This document shows positions 56,774-64,000 of a DNA stretch of 64,000 nucleotides, in pieces (the first letter of the stretch is position 1; every line of letters starts with the position of its first letter). Position numbers and translations under genes: made by a program. This DNA is from Cylindrotheca closterium (Eukaryota > Bacillariophyta > Bacillariophyceae > Bacillariales > Bacillariaceae), in contig CAKOGP040001112.1 of NCBI GenBank assembly GCA_933822405.4, forward strand, positions 1,053,647 through 1,117,646, read 5' to 3'. The notes below the pieces were generated by a model. It worked only from the letters and a program-made list of their open reading frames with translations. It was not told where the DNA came from and made no database searches.

Positions 56774-57581
56774 ATGGATTTTGCTGGCGGAGTTGGCGGC
56801 ATGGCCAACCAGAATGCCCATGTGGATGTGGTATCTTGGTATTTGGATATTCCAACAGTGTCGCGTCTCTACTTGACGGGCGCATTCTTGACCACGGCTG
56901 CATGTGGACTAGACATTGTTAGTCCATTTTCCTTGTATTTCAATTGGGATTTGGTGTTTTCCAAAGGAGAAGTGTGGAGACTAGTCACATCCTATCTCTT
57001 TTTCGGAGCCTTTTCAATTGATTTCTTATTCCACATGTACTTTTTGGTAAGTCTTTCATGTCTTGAATTGGGGTTTGTTTGGTTTGGTCGTTATTTGAAA
57101 GTTTTCTAAACGGCAAACGTTTTGCTTCTATCAGGTACGATACAGTCGCTTGCTGGAGGAAGGTGATTTCCGGGGTCGTACTGCGAACTATGTTTTGATG
57201 CTTCTATTCGGGGTCATGTGCATTTCACTTGTCGCCGTGTACACGCATGTTCACTTTTTGGGGAGCGCGTTGACGTTCATGATGGTTTACGTTTGGGGTC
57301 GACGAAACGAGGATGTTCGAATGAGCTTTTTGGGATTTTTTACGTTTAATGCCCCTTATCTACCCTGGGTTATGTTAGGCTTCAGTGTCTTGATCGGGAA
57401 TGGGATCACTATGGACCTCATTGGAATTATTGTTGGGCACACATATTATTTCTTGGAGTTTGTTTATCCTGTCGTGGCAGATATCCGAGGTTGGCGTTTG
57501 AAGCGAGTTATGGAACCACCAACACCTTTGCATTGGCTCTGTGGAAACCTCGGATACAACGCACATTTGCACCAAGATTAG
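56774..57581 (+). CDS. DERL1: Derlin, ERAD membrane protein
   Basis: Rhomboid-like channel component of ER-associated degradation. Exons 56774-57046 and 57135-57581 (88-bp intron, GTAAGT...TCAG, phase 0), 239 residues. The family signatures are W-R-L-V-T-S-Y-L-F-F-G (residues ~72-82) and L-E-E-G-D-F-R-G-R-T-A-N-Y, and several membrane segments follow. The N-terminus has no signal or transit sequence, so it is the host ER Derlin rather than the plastid-entry SELMA copy (sDer1), which carries a bipartite presequence in diatoms. The tail is cytosolic with L-G-Y-N-A-H-L-H-Q-D. Confidence 0.93.
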
Positions 57582-57778
57582 GATGCAACTTTTCCTTTCT
57601 TGGCTGCATTCATGTAGCTTGTCGCCACCCCCAAAATAATGTACACTATACATAAGAGACAATAGAGATCCATAATACACATGATTCTGACAGTTCAACT
57701 CCGTCGTTGAAACCATTACCACTGCTGACAGCTGGAGCTCGGTTTCCTTGTTGGCAATCTACGATCGACTTTTTTTAC

Positions 57779-59044
57779 TCAGTTCCATTTGGGGCCAGAT
57801 ATGCAGGAACCATCGTCTCGTCGGTTCAGCCAACAACAAGGACAGGTACTAGAACGGACTCCTCCCCATGATCTGGCCCACAAGATATATGCAAAGCGGT
57901 TTCCACTGGTAATTGCAGTAACCTCATGAAAGTGTCTTCCAGAATGGATCGCTGCTCTACCAATCTCTGGTTGGTACTGGCCAACCAATTTTCCAGCTTC
58001 TGATGTGCCTCGCAGCCCCCAGAAATTCAAAAGCCCGCCGCTGAACTCTTCTCCAATGCCAATATTCAGAGTGACTTCCGAATCATCCGTGTGTGGTACA
58101 AGCCGTTGCCTAGGTTTTGTAGCGGTTGGATCCGCAGCATAAGCGGCAATGTATCCCTGTCTCCAGTCCAAATCGCCTCCATTCAACTCTGTCTCAATGT
58201 ATAGATGACTTGAAACTGGTCTGACAATCAGATGCAATAGTAAGCTGTTCAACCAGCCCAATCCAAGATTATCAAGATCTTGAAACCCACGACTTAGTGA
58301 CTCGTCCGTGTCTTCCTCGAGTTCTTGAATGACGCGACTGAAGTAGGAACGTAACTTTGCACAAAAAGAGGGAGCCAAGAGAGGGAAGGAATATACGTCA
58401 AACATCTCTTCGTCCATGATCGGTTCCAAGTTCCCTCCATCAATTTCAACCTTTACAGAGCCATCAATGACATTTTGAACGCTGAGAGCAGGTAATTGAT
58501 TTTGGGATCTCCGAAACCATCGCGAACGAAAGATTGCCGCTGCTATTTGTTCGTCCAAAATACTAGTTTTCAGTTCCTCCCATGATTTGGGAGGCGACAA
58601 GAATTCCAGCCATTCTGGCTCCTTCGTGCAGAGATTCTCCACTACAGTCTTTAGATTGGTCCTTTTGCCTTTTATGGCTTCTTTCTGTTGTCTGACTTTC
58701 TTCAACTGGTTCTCCAAAGATTCTTCTAGCAACAGGATATCATCTTCAGACCACCTATTGAGATATGCAGGATACCTATCCAAACCTTCAATCGCATGCA
58801 TCAAATGCGAGCGACTTGCGGGGTTGAACGTCTTGTGTTCTGTTTCCGGAATGGACCCATCTTCCTGCTGAAATTTGCGTTGCTTTTCATTGATGGCACC
58901 ACCACCGATTTTTTGAGTAGAGTCGGACATGATAAGCTTTGGATCAGATGGAAGAGAAAGTTGTTTCCTACAATCGACAATGCGAAAGTTGCATACCAAC
59001 GCAAGAAAAAGTGACAGACAAAGACTTCTTGCTAAGATAACCAT
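57779..59044 (-). CDS. 2-oxoglutarate/Fe(II) oxygenase, secretory
   Basis: Related to OGFOD2/prolyl-4-hydroxylase-type oxygenases. I place the start at ATG 59044 (421 residues), which gives a hydrophobic N-terminal leader; the frame stays open up to an ATG at 59158, almost touching the divergent CARS gene. The N-terminal half is helical with a K-x-x-x-Q-K-E-A-I-K-G coiled segment. The catalytic double-stranded beta helix contains the metal ligands H-T-D (in V-P-H-T-D-D-S-E-V-T) and a distal His in S-G-R-H-F-H-E-V, with R-F in N-R-F-A-Y-I for 2-oxoglutarate. The C-terminus has C-P-C-C...C, unusual and possibly a metal or disulfide site. Substrate unknown. Confidence 0.8.
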   Translation of the reverse strand: MVILARSLCLSLFLALVCNFRIVDCRKQLSLPSDPKLIMSDSTQKIGGGAINEKQRKFQQEDGSIPETEHKTFNPASRSHLMHAIEGLDRYPAYLNRWSEDDILLLEESLENQLKKVRQQKEAIKGKRTNLKTVVENLCTKEPEWLEFLSPPKSWEELKTSILDEQIAAAIFRSRWFRRSQNQLPALSVQNVIDGSVKVEIDGGNLEPIMDEEMFDVYSFPLLAPSFCAKLRSYFSRVIQELEEDTDESLSRGFQDLDNLGLGWLNSLLLHLIVRPVSSHLYIETELNGGDLDWRQGYIAAYAADPTATKPRQRLVPHTDDSEVTLNIGIGEEFSGGLLNFWGLRGTSEAGKLVGQYQPEIGRAAIHSGRHFHEVTAITSGNRFAYILWARSWGGVRSSTCPCCWLNRRDDGSCISGPKWN

Positions 59045-59156
59045 TGCAAGGAGGATGAAGATTGTGGTTCTGGTATGCAATTTTGTGGGAATGAATGAAT
59101 GAATCAATCCAATCATCGAAGGTTTCAGTATTCGTACTATAATTATTCCCCCAAAC

Positions 59157-61586
59157 ATGAAGCTCCGGGTTTTTTATTGGCAATCCTGGACCGTCGAAGA
59201 CCAAAGACCAAACGTTCGCCTCACAATTGGTAATCCTATCAACCGACAATACTGTAGAACCATGTCTTGCTGCCCAACAGGTCTCTGCGCACAGCCCACA
59301 AAGAAAGAAGGCCGAATGCCTTGGCATCCTCCTGAACATGATGGAAAAGATATGCCTGAATTGTATGTCAACAATAGTCTCAACGATGGTCTGGATCTGT
59401 TTCGACCACGACAAGATCGCACTGTAACATGGTACACTTGTGGACCAACTGTGTATGATGCTTGTCACATGGGTCATGCTCGAGCATACCTGACATTTGA
59501 TATCCTACGAAGAATTATGGAGGACTACTTTCATTTTGATCTGCTTTATCAAGTAAACATCACGGATGTCGACGATAAGATCATCTTGCGAGCTCGTCAG
59601 AATAAGCTCATTGATGATTACACAACTGGAGCAGTTGCCAAGAACGATGTTGCTGCTGTTAAGGAGTACATCAATGGAGCTGTGACAGCGAAACGTGCCA
59701 AGCTTGATGAGAAGGTGGATACTTTGAGTGTTGCTCTTCCGGAGAGCACTGGTGCCAGAGAACTGGATGCGAGAGCTGAAGCCTTGGAACAAGCAGTGTT
59801 CAAGAGCACCCAATTCAAAGATATTGAAGAAGCAGTGTCCAAATTGCAAGACTCCAGCTCGGTTCCAGACTTGATTGCAGCTGGAAGGGATGCTTTGGCA
59901 GATAGACTCGATAGCGAACTTGGCGAAACTGTAACGGACCAAAAGATTTACGAAGACCACGCACGAAAGTGGGAAAGAGCATTTCACGAGGATATGGAAG
60001 CCTTGGGAGTGAGAGAGCCAGACGTCATTACACGAGTGACCGAATATGTGCCCAAGATTGTCGACTTTATTCAAGGAATTATTGACAACGGCATAGCATA
60101 TGAGTCGAATGGAAGTGTCTACTTTGATACCAACTCTTTCAAGAATAAGGGTTTTAACTACAGAAAGCTCAAGCCAGGAGCCGAAACTAGTGCTGAGGAA
60201 ATGGCGGAAGGAGAGGGTGCGCTCGCCAGCTCAGGATCAGAAAAGAAACATCCGAATGATTTTGCATTGTGGAAGTCAAGCAAACCAGGCGAACCGTCAT
60301 GGGAATCAACATGGGGACCTGGTCGCCCCGGATGGCACATTGAATGTTCTGTCATGGCCAGTGATATCATTGGAGACAACCTCGATATTCATGGTGGAGG
60401 TGCAGATCTGATGTTCCCTCACCACGATAACGAGCTGGCCCAATCAGAGGCCTTTCACAACTGCTCCCAGTGGGCGAATTACTTCTTGCATGCAGGGCAC
60501 TTGCATATCAAGGGACTCAAAATGTCGAAGTCTTTGAAGAATTTTATCACCATTCGCCAGGCACTTGCGGAACACAGTCCGCGACAGTTGCGATTGATGT
60601 TTTTGATGCAACCTTGGGACAAGCCAATGAACTACAGTGACCAAACTGTCGATGATGCCAGATCCAAGGAGAAGTACTTCAAGAACTTCTTTGGTGCAGT
60701 GAAGTCGGTGCTTCGAAATGATTTTGTTAGCGAAGTGCAAGGATGGACTGACGCGGATCGAGCACTTTGGGAGTTCTTGAATGAGTCTCAAAAAAAGGTG
60801 CACAAAGCGCTTCTTGATAATTTCAAGACATATGATGTCCTTCAGTACCTAGTAGACTTAGTGCAAGAGTCCAATAAGTACTTGTCGGCGCAAGACAAGC
60901 CAAAGAATATCTTGATCAAGAAGGTTGCACTTTTTGTCACAAAGATTCTTCGTGTGTTTGGTGTTGTAGAAGGAAACGATAAAATTGGATTCGGATCTGA
61001 TGGTGGCGAAGGAGGATCAAAGGAAGAAGTTGCTGCGCCGTTCGTGGATGCGTTCGTTGACTTCCGAGAAAAGGTTCGAACTGCCGCCAAGGCGAAGAGT
61101 GCACCAGTCGACTTCCTCAAGGCTTGTGACGACGTTCGTGATGAAACACTGGCAAACCTTGGCATTCGAGTTGAAGATGGCGCAGACACTTCAGTGTGGA
61201 AGATGGATGACCCAGAAGCGATTCGCAAGGAAGTCGAAGAAAAGAGGGAAAGAGCGGCAGAAGCTGCTGCAAAAAAGATGAAAGGAAAGATGGACAAACT
61301 CGAAAAGGACATTCAAACGGCTGAAAAGGCACGACTAACCACAGCTGAATTGTTCAAGGCTGGTGCAAATGCTGATAAGTGGGGAAGCTATGATGACGAA
61401 GGAAAGCCATTGACAACAAAGGCCGGTGAAGCTCTTTCAAAATCGCAACAAAAGTCCATAACGAAGGAAATTAAGGGGCAAGATAAGGCTCGTGAAAAAC
61501 TGATCAAGGCAGCAGGCGATCAAGGAATTGATGCCTATATCGAGTCACTGCAGAAGCAACTTGAGGAACTGAAGGTTTCACCGTAG
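59157..61586 (+). CDS. CARS1: Cysteinyl-tRNA synthetase
   Basis: Charges tRNA-Cys. Single frame of 809 residues from ATG 59157; an internal ATG at 59262 would give 774 residues starting M-S-C-C-P-T-G. The HIGH motif is C-H-M-G-H-A-R-A-Y, the first zinc Cys lies in Y-T-C-G-P-T-V-Y-D, other zinc-site residues are in H-I-E-C-S and F-P-H-H-D-N-E, and K-M-S-K-S is L-K-M-S-K-S-L. A eukaryote-specific insertion of about 100 residues sits between the catalytic halves, and the C-terminus is a long Lys/Glu-rich helical extension as in cytosolic CARS. The first 35 residues from 59157 could be an organelle presequence, so the gene may make cytosolic and organellar forms from the two ATGs. Confidence 0.93.
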   Translation: MKLRVFYWQSWTVEDQRPNVRLTIGNPINRQYCRTMSCCPTGLCAQPTKKEGRMPWHPPEHDGKDMPELYVNNSLNDGLDLFRPRQDRTVTWYTCGPTVYDACHMGHARAYLTFDILRRIMEDYFHFDLLYQVNITDVDDKIILRARQNKLIDDYTTGAVAKNDVAAVKEYINGAVTAKRAKLDEKVDTLSVALPESTGARELDARAEALEQAVFKSTQFKDIEEAVSKLQDSSSVPDLIAAGRDALADRLDSELGETVTDQKIYEDHARKWERAFHEDMEALGVREPDVITRVTEYVPKIVDFIQGIIDNGIAYESNGSVYFDTNSFKNKGFNYRKLKPGAETSAEEMAEGEGALASSGSEKKHPNDFALWKSSKPGEPSWESTWGPGRPGWHIECSVMASDIIGDNLDIHGGGADLMFPHHDNELAQSEAFHNCSQWANYFLHAGHLHIKGLKMSKSLKNFITIRQALAEHSPRQLRLMFLMQPWDKPMNYSDQTVDDARSKEKYFKNFFGAVKSVLRNDFVSEVQGWTDADRALWEFLNESQKKVHKALLDNFKTYDVLQYLVDLVQESNKYLSAQDKPKNILIKKVALFVTKILRVFGVVEGNDKIGFGSDGGEGGSKEEVAAPFVDAFVDFREKVRTAAKAKSAPVDFLKACDDVRDETLANLGIRVEDGADTSVWKMDDPEAIRKEVEEKRERAAEAAAKKMKGKMDKLEKDIQTAEKARLTTAELFKAGANADKWGSYDDEGKPLTTKAGEALSKSQQKSITKEIKGQDKAREKLIKAAGDQGIDAYIESLQKQLEELKVSP

Positions 61587-61769
61587 AACAATCACTTGCA
61601 TTAAAGGTAGTCTTCTCAACTTAATGACACTACTCTAGATTGCTGGTAACCAGTTAGCAAAAAGGAAAACAAGCTAACGAAGTACTTTTGCAGCACAAAA
61701 ACACGCTCATCAAATACCAATGATTCATTCTTTGGCAGTGATATTCAATGCGCAAATGATTGGAAGAAT

Positions 61770-63434
61770 ATGACAAGCCGGTCGCGAGACAACGAGTGCT
61801 ATGACTATGTTATCGTTGGAGCGGGTCCATCGGCAATGGGGCTATTGTATGGACTTTTGGTTGATCATTTGCCTCCATTTTCCATTTGCATTGTGGATCA
61901 GGGTGACGATTCACACGACGACACGACAGGAGATCCCAAGGATTGGTATGCAGCATCGCACATTCGATCTTCGAAGAGCGTTTACCAGATATTTTCCACC
62001 ATTACTAATCGGGTGGTGGATCTACCCATCGGAAAAGGCCTTGGTGGCACTTCAAACATCAATGCAACCTTGTGCATGCCTCCTCTGGCAAGTGACTTGG
62101 AGTCTTGGCCCAGTCCTTGGAAAGAGAACTTACTTATTCATGTACAAGAGATCCAATCTGTACTGAAGAACAATGAAGTACTACAAGGAGCCCATGGCTC
62201 ATGCAGTAATCCATCATCATTTCCGTTCAAGGAAAAGTCATCTCTGGACATCATGACAGGCGTCCCAACACTAGCCACAAAGAGCGATGGTGGTACATCA
62301 TCAAAGTTTGAGTATGTACGGAGAAACTACTTTGATGGACTCGTAGAACCTTTGCTGAAGAATAATCCACATTTGAAAGACTCGGTTGTATTCCTTCTCG
62401 GATCCCAAGTTCAGAGGATAATCATGGACGAATCAAATGCGGCTGCCAAGGGTCTAGTCTACAGTTCCAGAAACGGCGAGCTGTGTACTATTCATGCTCG
62501 CAAAGAAGTCATTGTTTGTGCTGGAGCCATTGAAAGCCCCATACTCTTGCAACTAAGTGGAGTGACTCTAGGAGGTCAGGTCGGGCTGCATCTGAAGGAT
62601 CAAGTCTTGATCCCAAGGGTATTCTTTGCTACAAGCATGGAATACACTAAATGCAAGACAGTGAACGGTATACGCGCTTTGGGTCACTGGAGGGAAGGAC
62701 GAGACGTATTACAAGTGGCCATCTTGGACACTTCCACAATTCAGTCCATAGTTCCGACTACAGTTGCAATGGCAGTGCGGCGAAATTGCAATGGCTTTTT
62801 GTTCTCCCAAACATGGAAAAGAGTGTTTGAATTTATCTACCTGGTCTTCAAAGGGTTGGTCTCTTGGACGCTTTGGTGCATGCCCGTGCAACGCTTGGTT
62901 GAATCCTACACTGTCACAACGCTGGTCTTTCTCATGCATCCTGTTTCAGAAGGATCCGTTCGGATACGACCTAGAGACAATCGAGAGTCGCAGGACGAGC
63001 TGATGAGACGTGATGTGGACATTACCGTCAATGTCAACTATCTCCAAGACCAAAAGGATATCGAGACTTTGAGAAGGTGCTGGAATTCCACATGCCAAGA
63101 CGGTAGAGCCACTGAGATATTTCCCCGCTGGATGTTTCAACCTGTAGCTCAGATATTCTTCAGCTGGAATTGGTTCCAAGGCTTTTGCCGACTCTTTTCG
63201 CAGCCCTACTACCACTTTTGCTGCAGTTGCCGAATGAAGACGACGGGCAGAGATAATTGGGTCGTGGACTCGAGTTTGACCGTTTGCAACCACTCGAGGC
63301 TTCGTGTCTGCGACGCTTCTGTCTTTCCACACACCGTATCCAACCCTCCCGCCTTGACATGTGCCGCTTTGGGATATGGCCTCGCAAAAATTTTGGTAGC
63401 AACAGTAGAGAAAGATAAGGTATGCAGCAAATGA
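61770..63434 (+). CDS. GMC-type FAD oxidoreductase
   Basis: 554 residues, one exon. An N-terminal FAD site Y-V-I-V-G-A-G-P-S-A (Gly 17, Gly 19), then the G-K-G-L-G-G-T-S-N-I-N flavin motif about residue 90, a V-C-A-G-A-I-E-S-P-I-L-L GMC signature, and the C-terminal flavin motif V-C-D-A-S-V-F-P-H-T-V-S-N-P-P. The common H-P-x-G-T catalytic region is instead Y-Y-H-F-C-C-S-C-R-M, and the second active-site residue is Asn (S-N-P) in place of His. Two hydrophobic segments between residues ~345 and 395 (F-I-Y-L-V-F, L-V-F-L-M) may bind a membrane or lipid. Substrate not evident; alcohol or fatty-acid chemistry are possibilities. It has no signal peptide. Confidence 0.8.
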   Translation: MTSRSRDNECYDYVIVGAGPSAMGLLYGLLVDHLPPFSICIVDQGDDSHDDTTGDPKDWYAASHIRSSKSVYQIFSTITNRVVDLPIGKGLGGTSNINATLCMPPLASDLESWPSPWKENLLIHVQEIQSVLKNNEVLQGAHGSCSNPSSFPFKEKSSLDIMTGVPTLATKSDGGTSSKFEYVRRNYFDGLVEPLLKNNPHLKDSVVFLLGSQVQRIIMDESNAAAKGLVYSSRNGELCTIHARKEVIVCAGAIESPILLQLSGVTLGGQVGLHLKDQVLIPRVFFATSMEYTKCKTVNGIRALGHWREGRDVLQVAILDTSTIQSIVPTTVAMAVRRNCNGFLFSQTWKRVFEFIYLVFKGLVSWTLWCMPVQRLVESYTVTTLVFLMHPVSEGSVRIRPRDNRESQDELMRRDVDITVNVNYLQDQKDIETLRRCWNSTCQDGRATEIFPRWMFQPVAQIFFSWNWFQGFCRLFSQPYYHFCCSCRMKTTGRDNWVVDSSLTVCNHSRLRVCDASVFPHTVSNPPALTCAALGYGLAKILVATVEKDKVCSK

Positions 63435-63451
63435 ACCAAAACTCGCCCCGT

Positions 63452-64000
63452 TTATGTGCGAAGAATAGCTCTCTTTGGCTTTCGTCGACGTTTCCGCTTT
63501 GCGACCCCTTTTTTCTTCTTCATCTCTTCCGCCTCTTCTTCCTGAAAATAATCATTCATCATTCGATCCACCTCTTGATCGCGTCCATTTCGATATCCAG
63601 ACATGAACTCTTCAAGACATTCTTTCGCCAGCGTCATCATGTCTTTGGCGAAATCTTTCAAGTCCGCCTGTGTCCTAATCCCTGTCCGATTTGAGACTTC
63701 TTCTTTTAATCTGTGCGCCTCGTCCCGAGCGGCCGATACGTTGTTAGTCAAGTTTTTCTTCATTTGATCGGGATCCAAGGATGTAGAGTCATCGTCGTTC
63801 TCTTCTTCTCCTACCACGGGCAAATCTCCTCGCAACCCTCCCGCCCAAGTGGATTTATAGGTCCTCCAGGTATATGAAAAGTCCGCTAGACTAGGCAAAC
63901 CCCTGAATGACTCGGTCCAACTTGAAGTATCCCCATAAGGATCGGGCCACAAGACTCTCCATCCCTGAGGAGAAATAACCTTGACTGGCGGCTCCTTTCC
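63452..64000 (-). CDS. Unrecognised protein, C-terminal part, 5' end outside window
   Basis: The frame is open from the right edge to a stop at 63452, so only the C-terminal 182 residues are seen. The visible part contains V-K-V-I-S-P-Q-G-W-R-V-L-W-P-D-P-Y-G-D at its start, then an acidic segment, amphipathic helices with M-M-T-L-A-K-E-C-L-E-E-F-M, and a strongly basic end (K-K-K-K-G-V-A-K-R-K-R-R-R-K-P-K-R), which looks like a nuclear localisation signal. No family recognised. It is convergent with the GMC gene; their stops are 17 bp apart. Confidence 0.65.
   Translation of the reverse strand, partial: GKEPPVKVISPQGWRVLWPDPYGDTSSWTESFRGLPSLADFSYTWRTYKSTWAGGLRGDLPVVGEEENDDDSTSLDPDQMKKNLTNNVSAARDEAHRLKEEVSNRTGIRTQADLKDFAKDMMTLAKECLEEFMSGYRNGRDQEVDRMMNDYFQEEEAEEMKKKKGVAKRKRRRKPKRAILRT

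Noticed and set aside
1..64000. tRNA or rRNA genes, CRISPR, transposons
   Set aside because: No cloverleaf T-loop patterns, no rRNA sequence, no repeat-spacer arrays and no transposase or reverse transcriptase frames were seen.

Overview
The window is nuclear DNA of a photosynthetic eukaryote, most likely a diatom (stramenopile). Several proteins begin with a signal peptide followed by an Ala-Phe site of the ASAFAP type, the presequence that sends proteins into a plastid of secondary origin (FabD at 4005-5150, heme oxygenase at 43795-44671, probably the SOUL protein at 24840-26129 and the SDR at 31119-32129). Genes are dense (27 gene models in 64 kb). Introns are few and short, mostly 59-90 bp, with GTRAGT donors. 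I rebuilt exon joins by hand from splice motifs, reading frame and family conservation; every multi-exon model gives a whole number of codons. The species cannot be named from sequence alone. A run of 10 Ns at 31066-31075 shows this is a scaffolded draft.

Layout. 1-8 kb: a leucine-rich-repeat protein cut by the left edge, spliceosomal SmD3, plastid malonyl-CoA:ACP transacylase, and an unrecognised 636-residue protein. 8-23 kb: a SHPRH-like SNF2/RING ATPase, and facing it a very large TOR kinase gene of seven exons whose last exon is only 16 bp. 23-32 kb: mitochondrial 2-oxoglutarate dehydrogenase E2, a DUF2358-SOUL heme-binding protein, a TXNDC9-type thioredoxin-fold protein, two unrecognised low-complexity genes, the assembly gap, and a plastid-type SDR. 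32-43 kb: a charged low-complexity protein, a double CaMK-type kinase, PRMT5, a Cys-pair zinc-ribbon protein, a type II membrane protein resembling glycosyltransferases, and a cryptochrome-DASH. 43-52 kb: heme oxygenase, mitochondrial ATP synthase gamma, IMP 5'-nucleotidase ISN1, Sec62 and PIG-U. 52-64 kb: a MED8-like protein, dynein intermediate chain, MsrA, Derlin, a 2OG-Fe(II) oxygenase, cysteinyl-tRNA synthetase, a GMC-type flavoprotein, and an unrecognised gene cut by the right edge.

The genes are mostly housekeeping and do not form an operon-like system. Three sets share a process: ER membrane functions (Sec62, PIG-U, Derlin); plastid heme, lipid and light biology (heme oxygenase, SOUL, FabD, CRY-DASH); and arginine methylation, where PRMT5 lies in the same window as SmD3, whose family is a classic PRMT5 substrate and which has an RGG-rich tail here.

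The most notable observation is that the MsrA gene (55756-56356) has an in-frame TGA exactly at the catalytic cysteine of the G-C-F-W-G motif. This is the signature of a selenocysteine enzyme, and ordinary gene callers would truncate or miss it. Other points worth a look are the TOR terminal micro-exon, which restores the canonical FATC ending, an insertion inside the TOR FRB domain, a stop-free in-frame intron in ISN1, and recurring GTACCGGTAC palindromes between genes.
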